From NCBI GenBank assembly GCA_910589665.1, contig CAJUTR010000002.1:1-64000 (forward strand): DNA of 64,000 nucleotides, given 5' to 3'. Under the pieces are notes generated by a model, which saw nothing but the letters and a program-made list of their open reading frames with translations, was not told the origin of the DNA and searched no databases. This DNA comes from an uncultured Eubacterium sp. (GTDB lineage: Bacteria; Bacillota; Clostridia; Lachnospirales; Lachnospiraceae). This document shows, in pieces, positions 1 through 8,476 of this stretch. The translations under genes were made by a program, and so were the position numbers. The number at the start of each line of letters is the position of its first letter. Positions within the stretch are counted from its first letter, which is position 1.

Positions 1-297
1 GTTTTTTCTGGGTCGCGTTTTTCGGGGATGTGGTCGTCTTGAGAGTCGCCATCCTGTGACAAAAACAGGAAGAAAACGGGATTTGTAAGAAAAAATCGGG
101 CAAGAAATAAACTGATAAAAGTATTCGGATACATTGAAAGATAAAATGTTGTGTGAAACACTTTTAGTCAGCATGATTGGATTAGGAAGTGAAGGTGTTA
201 AGTCCCGATAGCTCGTAGTAATAATTCCAAGAATGTGATCTGTCTTCGTTCACAATAAAGTAATACGATTTATATTTTTTTTTAAGAAATTCGGATA
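1..297. other. Intergenic lead region, no gene seen
   Basis: I see no credible coding sequence here on either strand. A short hairpin (CCTGT at 53-57 with ACAGG at 65-69) is present, without a T-run. The rest is AT-rich and matches none of the riboswitch cores I looked for (c-di-GMP, T-box, lysine). It is probably the end of an upstream unit that lies outside the window plus the untranslated leader region of the M60 gene. Confidence 0.4.
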
Positions 298-326
298 TTG
301 TCAATCAAAAAGAAATATGGTAATAT
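298..326 (+). promoter_or_regulatory. Sigma-A promoter of the M60 peptidase operon
   Basis: TTGTCA at 298-303 and TAATAT at 321-326 are separated by 17 nt, a near-consensus housekeeping promoter. The predicted start near 333 leaves a leader of about 50 nt before the start codon of the large peptidase gene. Confidence 0.6.
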
Positions 327-386
327 GAATAGAATTCTATATAATATATTACAAAAAGTGCATAAAAGCAGAAGAGAGGTATGGAC

Positions 387-3300
387 ATGAAAAGATGGAT
401 GGCGGTGCTGCTTTCAGGCTGCCTTCTGCTTCAGTCATGGATGGGATCATCCATACAAGCGGATGGGGCGAGTCGGATTGCAGCAGAGAAAACGGTAACG
501 GAGAAAACAGAGGGAGCTTTAGTCGTTGAGGTAAAGTCTTCTCTTTTAGTTCCGTACCAAGGTGACGTTACAGTAGAACTTAGCGACGAAAGCAAAGATT
601 TTCGTGAGACAAAGAAACTGGATTTTCGTGAGAAAAAGACGAATTCGTCGTCTGCCCGGTTTGATGTTCCACAGGGAACCTATCAGGTTTGTGTATCTGC
701 TGAACGTTTTGCTGACTGCAAACAAATGGTGCAGATTGAAAAGGGCTGGATTTCAAAAATCCAGGTATGCCCGACCAGGATCGTTACATCGGGAGGTATG
801 AATCCTGGCTGGATCCGTCCCGGCGATATAAACGGGGATAAGGAAATTGATGAGAAAGACGCAGATGTCATGCTTTCTCATATTCGTGAAAATGAAGAAA
901 ATACGGATATGGATCTGAATGGCGATGGCAAGACGGATCTGGTGGATTTACAAAATCTCGTACAAAGTATGGATGAAAAAGGGGAATCCCATGTAGAGAA
1001 ACAGGGGATGGCTAAAAAGGTGCAGGTACAGGAAGGCACCTCGACGGAAGGAAGCATGGAGGATTTTCTGAATCAGAAATCCGGTATCGGTCTTAGGCCT
1101 TCCAATACGGATGCGGCGATTTCGAGTGATAATCCGGTTGGGATTGAATTTACTCTTTCAGAGAGCAGTACATATGAAGATGCCCCTGGTTTACAGGGAA
1201 TGACGATTCATGCGCCGGAAGAGATGGTGGGGGAAGGAAGCGTGTCTAACGCCATCACGGAAGGGGATGCACAGGTCGTATACATAGATGAAAATGGAAA
1301 TGAAAAGGAACAGGTCTTTTCACTGACAACGACGGGATCAGACGATACTTCACAGAGATTGAGGAGTACAGACAGCCGCCGCGTAACGACAAGTGTGGAT
1401 GCGAGCGGTGCGATCGTTTTGGATTTCGGACGACAGCTTGCCGTAAAACGAGTGACGATAAAAATTACTGGGACAAAAAAGACAGAATCGTTAGTAAATA
1501 TTGCAAAGGTCGAGTTTGTTAATAATATGGAAGAGAGGATCGGAGCTCCTGAACTGGATATTCCTTCCTTATATGAACCAGAATCACAAAATGAAGCGCT
1601 TACGGTGTCTTTTAGCGCGCAGAGAAATGTGACGGGATATGAAATTTATATCTCTGGTCCGGTGAAAAAACAGTCGGATCCGGAAACGCAGATCGTGAGT
1701 GTATCGAATACGCAGCATACCATTTCTTCGATCCACGATAAGCCGATGGTAAATTTTGCGGAGTATACGATCAAGGTGCGGTCGGTAAACGGCGACTGGA
1801 GAAGTCCGTGGTCTGAGGAGAAAATTGGTATTCCGAAACCGCAGAAGCTTCCAGCGCCGCCGGATAATGTGAAGGCTGAGGGCGGCTATCGTTCGGTTTC
1901 TGTATCGTGGAAAGATATGGATGATTCGAACGGATATATGGTTTATTACAAGAAATCTTCTGAAGATCAATATCGTCCGGTTGTCGATGGGTTTGAGGCG
2001 GTTACATCCGGTGAGGGCAGACTAGATGAGAACCGATATACGATTACTGGTCTGGAAAATGAAACGGAATATTCGGTTTATGTAATTGGCTGGAACGAAC
2101 TGGGCTGGGGAAAACCTTCGATCGTTTCTCTTGCCACCACGAAGTCGATCAACCCGCCGCAGCTGCCAAAGTATAAGCTTTTAAACACTTCAAACGGTGA
2201 AGGTGTATTGAGCGCGCATATTGTGGATGCCACGTTCGGAGGCAGCGGAGGAGCCAAAATGGTAGCAAGTCCGCTGGATACTGCGCCGCAAAGTGCACTG
2301 GGACTAGTGGATGACAATTACGCTTCTTATTGGGTAAAGTCAGACTGGGATGACGGCGTAGCTTATCCTAGCCTTTCTAAAGGAATGATCGTGACGCTTG
2401 ATCAGGATTATCAGATGAATTATATGACGTTTGCGGCAGCGGATCAGAAGACCGCTTCCAATACGGTCAGAGTGGGGTATTGGAACAAGGAAAACCCAGA
2501 CAAGGAGCAGATTGTTAATGCACATTTGATAGAGAAGAGGGATGAGCATAATAATCCGTTTTATATTGTAAAATTTGATGAAACAGTGAAAGCAGGGAAG
2601 ATCCATTTGTGCCTTGGAAGAAGCTGGGGCGGTGCGGGTGATATTGTCGTAGGTGAAATCCATTTCCATACATACGATTCTCTGGAAGATGATATTATGG
2701 GACTGTATGAGGATGAAATGCACACGACACTGCGGGCGGATGTGACATCGGATACGATCGCCGCTTTGGAAGAGCGCCTCGAAATAGTAGATGAAACAAG
2801 TGGAGAGAAACATCCGCTTTATCAAGAACTGAAATTAGAACTGAAAACGGCGAGGGAAATACTGGACTCTAAACTGGACCCGTCTTATGTGGTGGATAAC
2901 CGCATAACGGCACAGAAAGATAAACATCTCGGTTTTGGCGGATTAAATGCCTGGCAGCCGCTTGGCAGGGTTGCATATTCCGGAGAAAGCCTGCTCGTTT
3001 ATGTCGGGCACAATACGAAGAGAACCGGAGAATCGGCGGGCATACAGCTTGTTGTCACACAGCATCATGCGGAGTCTAGCAGCCTTGCAAAAACGATTGC
3101 TCTTAAAATAGGTAGAAATGAAATTACCATTCCTCAAATCACGTCAAGCGATTATGAGCGGGGCGGCCAGCTTTATGTGGCTTACACGGGGAACCAGGCT
3201 TCGGATCAGTATGCGATCCGGATCAGCGGAGGCAGCAAGATTCCGGCCCTGAGCGTATATGGTAAGTCTGAGAGCGAGAGAAAAGAAGCGATACAGGCAT

Positions 3301-5618
3301 ACGTAAAGGATCTGGAACGCTATGTATCTACGATTTCAGATACACATGTAAAGGAACATGCAGGAACGAAAAATGTGGATTATGAGTATGACCAGACAAA
3401 CTGTATTTTAAATGCTACAGACATTATGATGAAAGAAATGATGTATTCCCTGCCGGCTACACAGGTATGGGCTGGTCTGAAGAACGCAGAGGATAAGGCA
3501 GCCAAGCTTGATCAGGCATTAAAAGCAATGGAAAACACCATGACATTATTTTATCAGCATAAGGGACTGAGCGATCAGGCGGGATCGACCAGGGGAAATA
3601 ATGCGTTGCCGTCACAGCATTTGAATATCCGGTATATGAGGATGTTTGCGGGAGCGTTTATGTACGCGGCAGGTAATCATATCGGGATCGAGTGGGGGTC
3701 TGCGACTGTGGCAAGCGCGCCAAACAGCTGGTCTGATTTCGGATGGGGCATCGCCCATGAGATTGGTCATGACATCAATCAGGGAACGTATGCGGTTGCG
3801 GAAGTCACAAACAACTACTTTGCGCAGTTATTGACGAAACAGCCTGGGTACACGCGGTTCACTTATCCAAATGTATATAAAAAGGTTACGTCTGGCACCA
3901 TCGGGCGTTCACCGAATGTGGCCACACAGCTGGCGCTGTACTGGCAGCTCCATCTGGCCTTTGACAATAACCCGGATGATAAACATATCTTTGATGATTA
4001 TGAAGAACAGTTTAGCAATCTGTTCTTTGCCAGAGTAGATACGTATTCTCGAAATCCGTCCAAAGCGCCGCAGGCGGGCCTTGTGTTGGATGGCGGTGTT
4101 GACCAGAATCTGATGCGTCTCGCATGTGCGGCGGCAAATGAGAACATTCTTCCATTCTTTAAGCGATGGGGAATGGAACCAGATGAGGCTACGATCCAGT
4201 ACGCCGAAAAATATGGGGCGGCGGATACAAAAGCCCGTTATTATGTAAACGATGACGCCAGGGATTACCGGGTACAGCATCCGGGCGAGGAAGGTACGAT
4301 CAAGGACAAAGATGTCGTTACCGCGCGCATTTCATCGGCTTCCAACCGGGTAGAGATCAATATGGCAACCGATCAGGACAAAGATTTGATCCTGGGTTAT
4401 GAAATATCCAGAAGCATGATTTCGAACGGACAAAAGGAAACAAAGGTTATTGGTTTCCAGCTGATCGACACCGCGCAGTCTACGATTTATGTAGATACGA
4501 TCTCTACCATCAATAACAGGGTTATGGAGTATGAAGTTCGTGCCGTTGATAAGTTTTTGAATTACTCCAATGCGGTAGCAGCAGGCACAGCTAAAATTCA
4601 GACCGACGGCGTTCTGAATAAGGAGGATTGGATAGTCGAAACGACGATGACATCGGAAGATGATGTGGCTGTCGTACCGGATGCCGAAGATCCGGACAGC
4701 GGTTTTGATGCCGGAAATCCGGGCAGTATTGAGGAAAAGAAAGTACACAGCATTGACCGTATACTGGATCAGGATCTGACGGAAGAAGGTACGTATCACG
4801 GAGAGAGTGATGGTACGGCAGTTATTACCGTTGATATGTGTAAGACAGAACAGGTGACAGCGCTGAAATACTTGGGTCAGGCAATTTCTGACGTGACAGT
4901 TGAAGTCAGTTCGGATGGCACGGACTGGACGGTAGTGAAAGAAAATTACGCCGGCCTGACGGGTTCCAAAGAGCAGATCATCTGGTTTGATTCCGTAAAA
5001 GAAGATAAGAGAGACAGCTGGATCGGCACATACGATGCCAGATACGTGCGTCTGACGATTTCTCAGGCTGGAAACATTTCGATAAAAGAAATAGATATCT
5101 GTGGCCCATCGGGAGATGATCTCGAATTTGTGACGACAGAGAGCAGCCAGCCGGCGATCGGCGTTCTGTCGGAGGATTATTTGTACGGCGACGGAGCGCA
5201 GGATGTGATTCCGAAAGGTTCCCTTATCTTTACAGGAACTTATAAAGGAAATCCAGCCTATAATGTCGTTGTCCTGTACGATACGGAGGGCGGAGTGATC
5301 GGCGCGAAAGACGGTAACGTCCAGGCTGGGCAGGTCATTTTTGCAGATGTGCCAGCACAGGGCAATTTAGGAGAAACATCAGATGGAACATGGGTATATT
5401 ATGTCGAACCGGGACGTTGGGATGAAGATACGCTTAAGCAGATGGAAGGAGTACGTGGTGAACTGTACCGTGTGGATGATGCCCTGACATTAGAGGGTGA
5501 GCGTATCGTCAGCGATACGCAGGTGATCCGCATCCCAGACACCCTGCCCGACATCACGTTTACAGGCGGGGCAAAGCGTAACGCCTACGCAATCAAGGGA
5601 GGCAGTAATGAAAAATAG
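387..5618 (+). CDS. Secreted M60-family (mucin-type) metallopeptidase with internal dockerin
   Basis: A 1743-residue extracellular enzyme. It has a signal peptide (about 1-27), a small beta domain, a type I dockerin-like pair of calcium loops near residues 146-196 (GDINGDKEID and DLNGDGKTD), two FN3 modules (about 385-480 and 486-585), a discoidin-like region (about 600-770), a catalytic domain (about 1005-1270), another FN3-like segment, and an F5/8 type C module (about 1450-1575). The zinc motif HEIGH at 1124-1128, inside GWGIAHEIGHDIN, is the gluzincin signature of the M60/enhancin family, whose characterised members cut glycosylated mucins. I chose ATG 387 over 381 because the ribosome site GAGAGG (374-379) abuts 381 but sits 7 nt from 387. 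The dockerin is near the N terminus rather than at the C terminus, which is unusual. The 3' end overlaps the next gene, a cohesin-like protein, by 11 nt. Family assignment is strong; the mucin substrate is inferred. Confidence 0.88.
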   Translation: MKRWMAVLLSGCLLLQSWMGSSIQADGASRIAAEKTVTEKTEGALVVEVKSSLLVPYQGDVTVELSDESKDFRETKKLDFREKKTNSSSARFDVPQGTYQVCVSAERFADCKQMVQIEKGWISKIQVCPTRIVTSGGMNPGWIRPGDINGDKEIDEKDADVMLSHIRENEENTDMDLNGDGKTDLVDLQNLVQSMDEKGESHVEKQGMAKKVQVQEGTSTEGSMEDFLNQKSGIGLRPSNTDAAISSDNPVGIEFTLSESSTYEDAPGLQGMTIHAPEEMVGEGSVSNAITEGDAQVVYIDENGNEKEQVFSLTTTGSDDTSQRLRSTDSRRVTTSVDASGAIVLDFGRQLAVKRVTIKITGTKKTESLVNIAKVEFVNNMEERIGAPELDIPSLYEPESQNEALTVSFSAQRNVTGYEIYISGPVKKQSDPETQIVSVSNTQHTISSIHDKPMVNFAEYTIKVRSVNGDWRSPWSEEKIGIPKPQKLPAPPDNVKAEGGYRSVSVSWKDMDDSNGYMVYYKKSSEDQYRPVVDGFEAVTSGEGRLDENRYTITGLENETEYSVYVIGWNELGWGKPSIVSLATTKSINPPQLPKYKLLNTSNGEGVLSAHIVDATFGGSGGAKMVASPLDTAPQSALGLVDDNYASYWVKSDWDDGVAYPSLSKGMIVTLDQDYQMNYMTFAAADQKTASNTVRVGYWNKENPDKEQIVNAHLIEKRDEHNNPFYIVKFDETVKAGKIHLCLGRSWGGAGDIVVGEIHFHTYDSLEDDIMGLYEDEMHTTLRADVTSDTIAALEERLEIVDETSGEKHPLYQELKLELKTAREILDSKLDPSYVVDNRITAQKDKHLGFGGLNAWQPLGRVAYSGESLLVYVGHNTKRTGESAGIQLVVTQHHAESSSLAKTIALKIGRNEITIPQITSSDYERGGQLYVAYTGNQASDQYAIRISGGSKIPALSVYGKSESERKEAIQAYVKDLERYVSTISDTHVKEHAGTKNVDYEYDQTNCILNATDIMMKEMMYSLPATQVWAGLKNAEDKAAKLDQALKAMENTMTLFYQHKGLSDQAGSTRGNNALPSQHLNIRYMRMFAGAFMYAAGNHIGIEWGSATVASAPNSWSDFGWGIAHEIGHDINQGTYAVAEVTNNYFAQLLTKQPGYTRFTYPNVYKKVTSGTIGRSPNVATQLALYWQLHLAFDNNPDDKHIFDDYEEQFSNLFFARVDTYSRNPSKAPQAGLVLDGGVDQNLMRLACAAANENILPFFKRWGMEPDEATIQYAEKYGAADTKARYYVNDDARDYRVQHPGEEGTIKDKDVVTARISSASNRVEINMATDQDKDLILGYEISRSMISNGQKETKVIGFQLIDTAQSTIYVDTISTINNRVMEYEVRAVDKFLNYSNAVAAGTAKIQTDGVLNKEDWIVETTMTSEDDVAVVPDAEDPDSGFDAGNPGSIEEKKVHSIDRILDQDLTEEGTYHGESDGTAVITVDMCKTEQVTALKYLGQAISDVTVEVSSDGTDWTVVKENYAGLTGSKEQIIWFDSVKEDKRDSWIGTYDARYVRLTISQAGNISIKEIDICGPSGDDLEFVTTESSQPAIGVLSEDYLYGDGAQDVIPKGSLIFTGTYKGNPAYNVVVLYDTEGGVIGAKDGNVQAGQVIFADVPAQGNLGETSDGTWVYYVEPGRWDEDTLKQMEGVRGELYRVDDALTLEGERIVSDTQVIRIPDTLPDITFTGGAKRNAYAIKGGSNEK

Positions 5619-6789
5619 GATTACATTTGCATTGATAATAATATTTCTCTTTTTGGCAGTTCCGACGGTAATCCCAGTATTTCCGATGACGGTTTCGGCG
5701 GCGGAAGCTGGCAGCGGCACTCTTACGGTTGATAAAAATAACGTGGCGGTATCGCTGCGGCTTCCGGCAGGAAAGACAGAGGGAATCACTTCCCTCCGTC
5801 TGAAGCTGCATGTTTTGGCGATCAGCGGCAGTATGGGAAAACCGGAATTTGTTTTTAGCAGCGCGGTGAAGAGCGAGGTAAGGGATGCCCATATCAGTAA
5901 GGAAAAGGATGGCTCCTATCTGATTGACATCATTGTTTCCGGGAAAAGGGAACAGAAGTTATTTGCTGACAGTGAGACGTTACGACTCGGAACGCTTATT
6001 GTGGCGCCGACCAGTCAAGATTACCAGATCAAAGTTGCGTTTGCTGGTCAGATGGGCAGCAAACCAGAAGTCACGTATGTTGATCGTGATGGATTAAATT
6101 CAGTTACGGCAACCCTTTCGAGGGCAGATGCTGTAATCGTAAGTGCATCGGGATCCCAACCGGTGCCGCCAGCCTCGTCCACTCCGGGGCAGCAGCCGGA
6201 TCCTTCCTTTGGAAAGAAATTAAAGCTGACGGTTTCCGTGAAGAATGGTTCCAACCGTGTATCGTTTCGATGGACGAGGGATGAGGGCGCAGATGGTTAC
6301 GTTCTTTACCGTTATAATACGTCAAAGAAAAAATACGTGCGCATAAAAACGGTTTCTGGTTCGAAGACGATTTCCTATTCACGAAAATGCAGTTATGGGA
6401 AGAAGTATTCGTTTAAGGTGCGTTCGTATCAGAAGGCAGCCGATGGGACGAAGGTTTATGGGACAATGAGCGCGGTGTCTAAGGTGAAACTTCCCCCGGC
6501 AAAGGTGAAGGGCGTTACGGTCAAGAGCCAGGGAGCTTTGAAGACATCGCTTTCCTGGAAGAAGGTTTCTCAGGCAAAAGGATATCAGATTTATAGCAGC
6601 CAGGAAAAGGATGGCCAGTATTCCCGGATCAAAACAGTTCCGGCTGGCAAGACAAAAAATATCAAGATACGTCAGAATAAGAGTCAGGTTACTTATTACA
6701 AAGTCAGAGCATTTGTAAAGGGTATCCAAAAAAAGCGTGTATACGGCAAGTTTAGTGCAGTAAAATCTGCCGGTAATCCGCGTTATTGA
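5608..6789 (+). CDS. Secreted cohesin-like protein with two FN3 domains
   Basis: A 393-residue exported protein with a signal peptide ending near residue 33 (TVSAAEAG). Residues of about 37-180 form one beta-rich domain whose layout resembles cohesins: an early strand ending in VSLRLP, a buried ITSLRLKLHV strand, and late strands such as LRLGTLIVAP. A Pro/Ser linker (about 182-203) and two Lys/Tyr-rich FN3 modules (about 206-297 and 298-391, the second opening PPAKVKGVTVKSQG) follow. The start ATG 5608 lies inside the end of the M60 gene, with GGAGG just upstream, so the two are translationally coupled. Because the upstream enzyme carries a dockerin, this protein is a plausible docking partner. 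That is inference from position and fold pattern; I see no sortase signal or membrane anchor, so how it would be retained at the surface is unclear. Confidence 0.68.
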   Translation: MKNRITFALIIIFLFLAVPTVIPVFPMTVSAAEAGSGTLTVDKNNVAVSLRLPAGKTEGITSLRLKLHVLAISGSMGKPEFVFSSAVKSEVRDAHISKEKDGSYLIDIIVSGKREQKLFADSETLRLGTLIVAPTSQDYQIKVAFAGQMGSKPEVTYVDRDGLNSVTATLSRADAVIVSASGSQPVPPASSTPGQQPDPSFGKKLKLTVSVKNGSNRVSFRWTRDEGADGYVLYRYNTSKKKYVRIKTVSGSKTISYSRKCSYGKKYSFKVRSYQKAADGTKVYGTMSAVSKVKLPPAKVKGVTVKSQGALKTSLSWKKVSQAKGYQIYSSQEKDGQYSRIKTVPAGKTKNIKIRQNKSQVTYYKVRAFVKGIQKKRVYGKFSAVKSAGNPRY

Positions 6790-6801
6790 TCGTGTAAATA
6801 A

Positions 6802-6830
6802 ACATATTCCTACTACCCCCTGCATACAAT
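6802..6830 (+). promoter_or_regulatory. Sigma-E (mother-cell) type promoter of spoIIID
   Basis: ACATATT (6802-6808), 14 nt, then CATACAAT (6823-6830). The B. subtilis sigma-E consensus is KMATATT, 14-15 nt, CATACAMT, so the -10 matches 8 of 8 and the -35 matches 6 of 7. In B. subtilis spoIIID is itself a sigma-E gene, which agrees. The match was made by eye, not scored against a matrix. Confidence 0.78.
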
Positions 6831-6861
6831 GAATCAACGAGTATTCAGGGGGTAGTTTTTT
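6812..6861 (+). terminator. Terminator of the M60/cohesin operon, overlapping the spoIIID ribosome site
   Basis: ACTACCCCCTG (6812-6822) pairs perfectly with CAGGGGGTAGT (6846-6856) and is followed by a T-run to 6861, an intrinsic terminator shape. The right arm contains the AGGGGGT ribosome site of spoIIID, so any read-through RNA from upstream would hide that site in the stem. A transcript from the sigma-E-like promoter at 6802-6830 would start near 6837, inside the loop, and would lack the left arm, leaving the site free. Confidence 0.72.
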
Positions 6862-7048
6862 GAAATCATATATCGAGCAGCGTGCCATAGAGATCGGGAA
6901 TTACATTGTTGAAAATGGTGCCACGGTCAGGCAGACGGCAAAAAAGTTTGGTGTGTCAAAAAGCACGGTACATAAGGACGTAACAGAGTGGAACGGTTTG
7001 TGGGAGGAATATTTAGAACGAAACGGAGAAAGCAAAGACTGGATGTAA
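6860..7048 (+). CDS. spoIIID: spoIIID 5' segment: N-terminal half of an interrupted sporulation regulator
   Basis: SpoIIID is a small DNA-binding protein that switches mother-cell gene expression after sigma-E. The TTG start at 6860 has AGGGGGT 6 nt upstream. Residues 1-43 match the N-terminal half of the family, including the helix-turn-helix segment KKFGVSKSTVHKDVTE. At residue 43 the reading frame leaves the family and continues for 19 unrelated residues to TAA at 7046-7048. The break falls in a 19-bp repeat (6969-6987) whose second copy at 16350-16368 starts the missing C-terminal half, in the same frame. As it stands, the 62-residue product has the helix-turn-helix but lacks the basic C-terminal region. 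Joining the halves gives 95 residues, close to the 93 of B. subtilis SpoIIID. I therefore call it a gene reversibly interrupted by DNA, not simply a pseudogene. Confidence 0.9.
   Translation: MKSYIEQRAIEIGNYIVENGATVRQTAKKFGVSKSTVHKDVTEWNGLWEEYLERNGESKDWM
6969..6987 (+). repeat. Left attachment site (attL) of the spoIIID element
   Basis: The 19-bp sequence TACATAAGGACGTAACAGA occurs here and again at 16350-16368, with different bases immediately outside on both sides. It encodes part of the conserved SpoIIID segment VHKDVTE, so recombination between the copies restores the gene without a scar. Confidence 0.9.
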
Positions 7049-7085
7049 TGGTTACAGGGGAATGCCAACTCTGTTGGCTATGGCT

Positions 7086-7217
7086 TTATTTTAGGAAACG
7101 GTTCTCTTTTTCCATTTCTTCCAGTTTTTTACGGAGCCGGCGGTTTTCCTCATAAAGTTCTCCCTTTTCATTTGTCTTTGGATTCGTTTTGCCTTCTTCT
7201 AAAACGAAACGAACCAT
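7086..7217 (-). pseudogene. IS3-family OrfA-like remnant
   Basis: A 43-codon minus-strand reading frame starts MVRFVLEEGK and ends with ENRRLRKKLEEMEKEN. IS3-type OrfA proteins have a similar 'VRLVLEEGKS' start to the helix-turn-helix and end in a leucine-zipper-like tail of this kind. The middle of the helix-turn-helix domain is absent and there is no OrfB or recognisable terminal inverted repeat. It is best read as an internally deleted relic. The match is from memory of the family only. Confidence 0.35.
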
Positions 7218-7245
7218 TTTGATTATATCATTTATTCCTGTGTAG

Positions 7246-7431
7246 GTGTTACAATGTTACTTTACCACATCAGTCGCCGCAGAAGAGATCCAGGCAGGAG
7301 ATGTGATCATGGCGGGAGATGGCAGGAAAGTTTGTGTCATACAGGTGGACAAGTGTCCTTATGAAAATACGAATGATGAAACGGTTATGTGCAAAAAAGG
7401 TTGCATGGTGCAGCCTCTTTTGCTATACTAA
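7246..7431 (+). CDS. Small ORF of unknown function in the element
   Basis: A 61-codon frame with a GTG start and no convincing ribosome site. The only notable features are EEIQAGDVIMAGDGRKVCVI and three cysteines near the C terminus. I do not recognise it. Given the decayed genes on both sides, it may be the tail of a lost larger gene rather than a working protein. Confidence 0.25.
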   Translation: MLQCYFTTSVAAEEIQAGDVIMAGDGRKVCVIQVDKCPYENTNDETVMCKKGCMVQPLLLY

Positions 7432-7500
7432 AATTGTTGTAAAATTCGAGGTGTTTTGTTTTTTTGTATCACTAATTAAGTTTGGAAGGAAGTAAAGCTA

Positions 7501-7794
7501 TTGCAGAAAATAAAAATTCACAAGCTCGGTCCCATCAGTGATTGTGAGGTTTCAATCAAAGGATTTATGGTTTTGACAGGACCACAGGCATCAGGAAAGA
7601 GCACGCTGGCAAGCGGAAAAGTACCGAAAGACAAATTGTCGCAGATTGTAAACGAATATCAATGGATCTTATATTCGGATTTTATGGCCCACTTTCTTAG
7701 TAGGGGAAAAGTGGAAAGATCAAAAGATTATTGTATCAAGGGACGAAAAGGGAAAAAGAGAGCATCGTGCCACAAACACACTTGGAAAATATGA
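7501..7794 (+). pseudogene. Truncated AAA-type ATPase gene (N terminus only)
   Basis: A TTG start with GGAAGGAAG upstream begins a protein whose first 35 residues carry a clear P-loop (LTGPQASGKSTLA) after IKIHKLGPISDCEVSI, the typical opening of SMC/ABC-like AAA ATPases of accessory regions. Soon after the Walker A motif the frame runs into sequence that belongs, in another frame, to the next decayed gene. There is no signature motif, Walker B or sensor, so the ATPase cannot be functional. Most of the original gene has been deleted. Confidence 0.6.
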
Positions 7795-8109
7795 GGTTCG
7801 GCAATATAAGCTGGATGGTGAGTTGGTAAGAAATAAGAAGTGTTGTGATTTTTTGCTGCTAAATGACAGTTTAAAAAAGCGTATTATATTGAATTGAAGG
7901 GTGGTAATATTGACGAGGCAATTCCGCAATTAGAGAGTGCGGAACTCATGTTTCGCGCTGAATGATCAGGGTATATTATTTTATATCGTATTGTGTGTAG
8001 TAAAGTTCGCTCACATAAAGTCAATAGCAATAATTTTAGAAAATTTCGGGCGAAAGTCAGTAACGCGCTCGAATATAAGAGCGTGAGAATGGAAGAAGTA
8101 TTAAAATAA
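7697..8109 (+). pseudogene. Frameshifted nuclease-like gene (D...ExK pattern)
   Basis: Piecing frames together gives IIVSRDEKGKREH, then RNKKCCDFLLLND, then (after a one-base frameshift near 7885) YYIELKGGNIDEAIPQLE, an in-frame TGA near 7963, and finally YRIVCSKVRSHKVNSN to TAA at 8107-8109. The D-F-L-L-L...Y-I-E-L-K spacing resembles the D...ExK core of PD-(D/E)xK nucleases, but this is a pattern match only. It directly follows the remnant AAA ATPase, so the two may once have been a pair. One frameshift and one stop make it non-functional. Confidence 0.45.
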
Positions 8110-8476
8110 TTTTCAAAGGTGAAACTAGTAAGGGACTATCCCAAAGTGGACGAGGTCTTTTTTTATGATGGGAAAACAAAGCGGGCAGATTCAAATGGTA
8201 ATCTTGGATATAGATTTCATGTTTCCGGAGTTCCGTTTTATCAAATTTTCTTGATCCGTCTATCTATTTTGAACAAAATCTTATAACCCAAATTTAAAAT
8301 AGACTTTAAAACACACTGTAAAAGCTTAAAGCAAACAATCCAAACAGCACCTCCAAATGTAAAATTTTTGTTAAATTTCATATTGATTTTAAGGAATGAT
8401 TGGTTTAATATAAAATCAGGTATCAAGTTCATTGAAAGAGAATAAAGAAAAGTAAAAGAGATCAGAGGCGAGGAAT
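8110..8476. other. AT-rich stretch with a possible gene scrap, no intact gene
   Basis: On the plus strand 8145-8287 can be read as a short stop-free piece (PKVDEVFFYDGKTKR and onward) with no start or ribosome site, probably a gene scrap. The remainder up to the kinase is AT-rich and I see no RNA gene or clear promoter. Confidence 0.3.
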
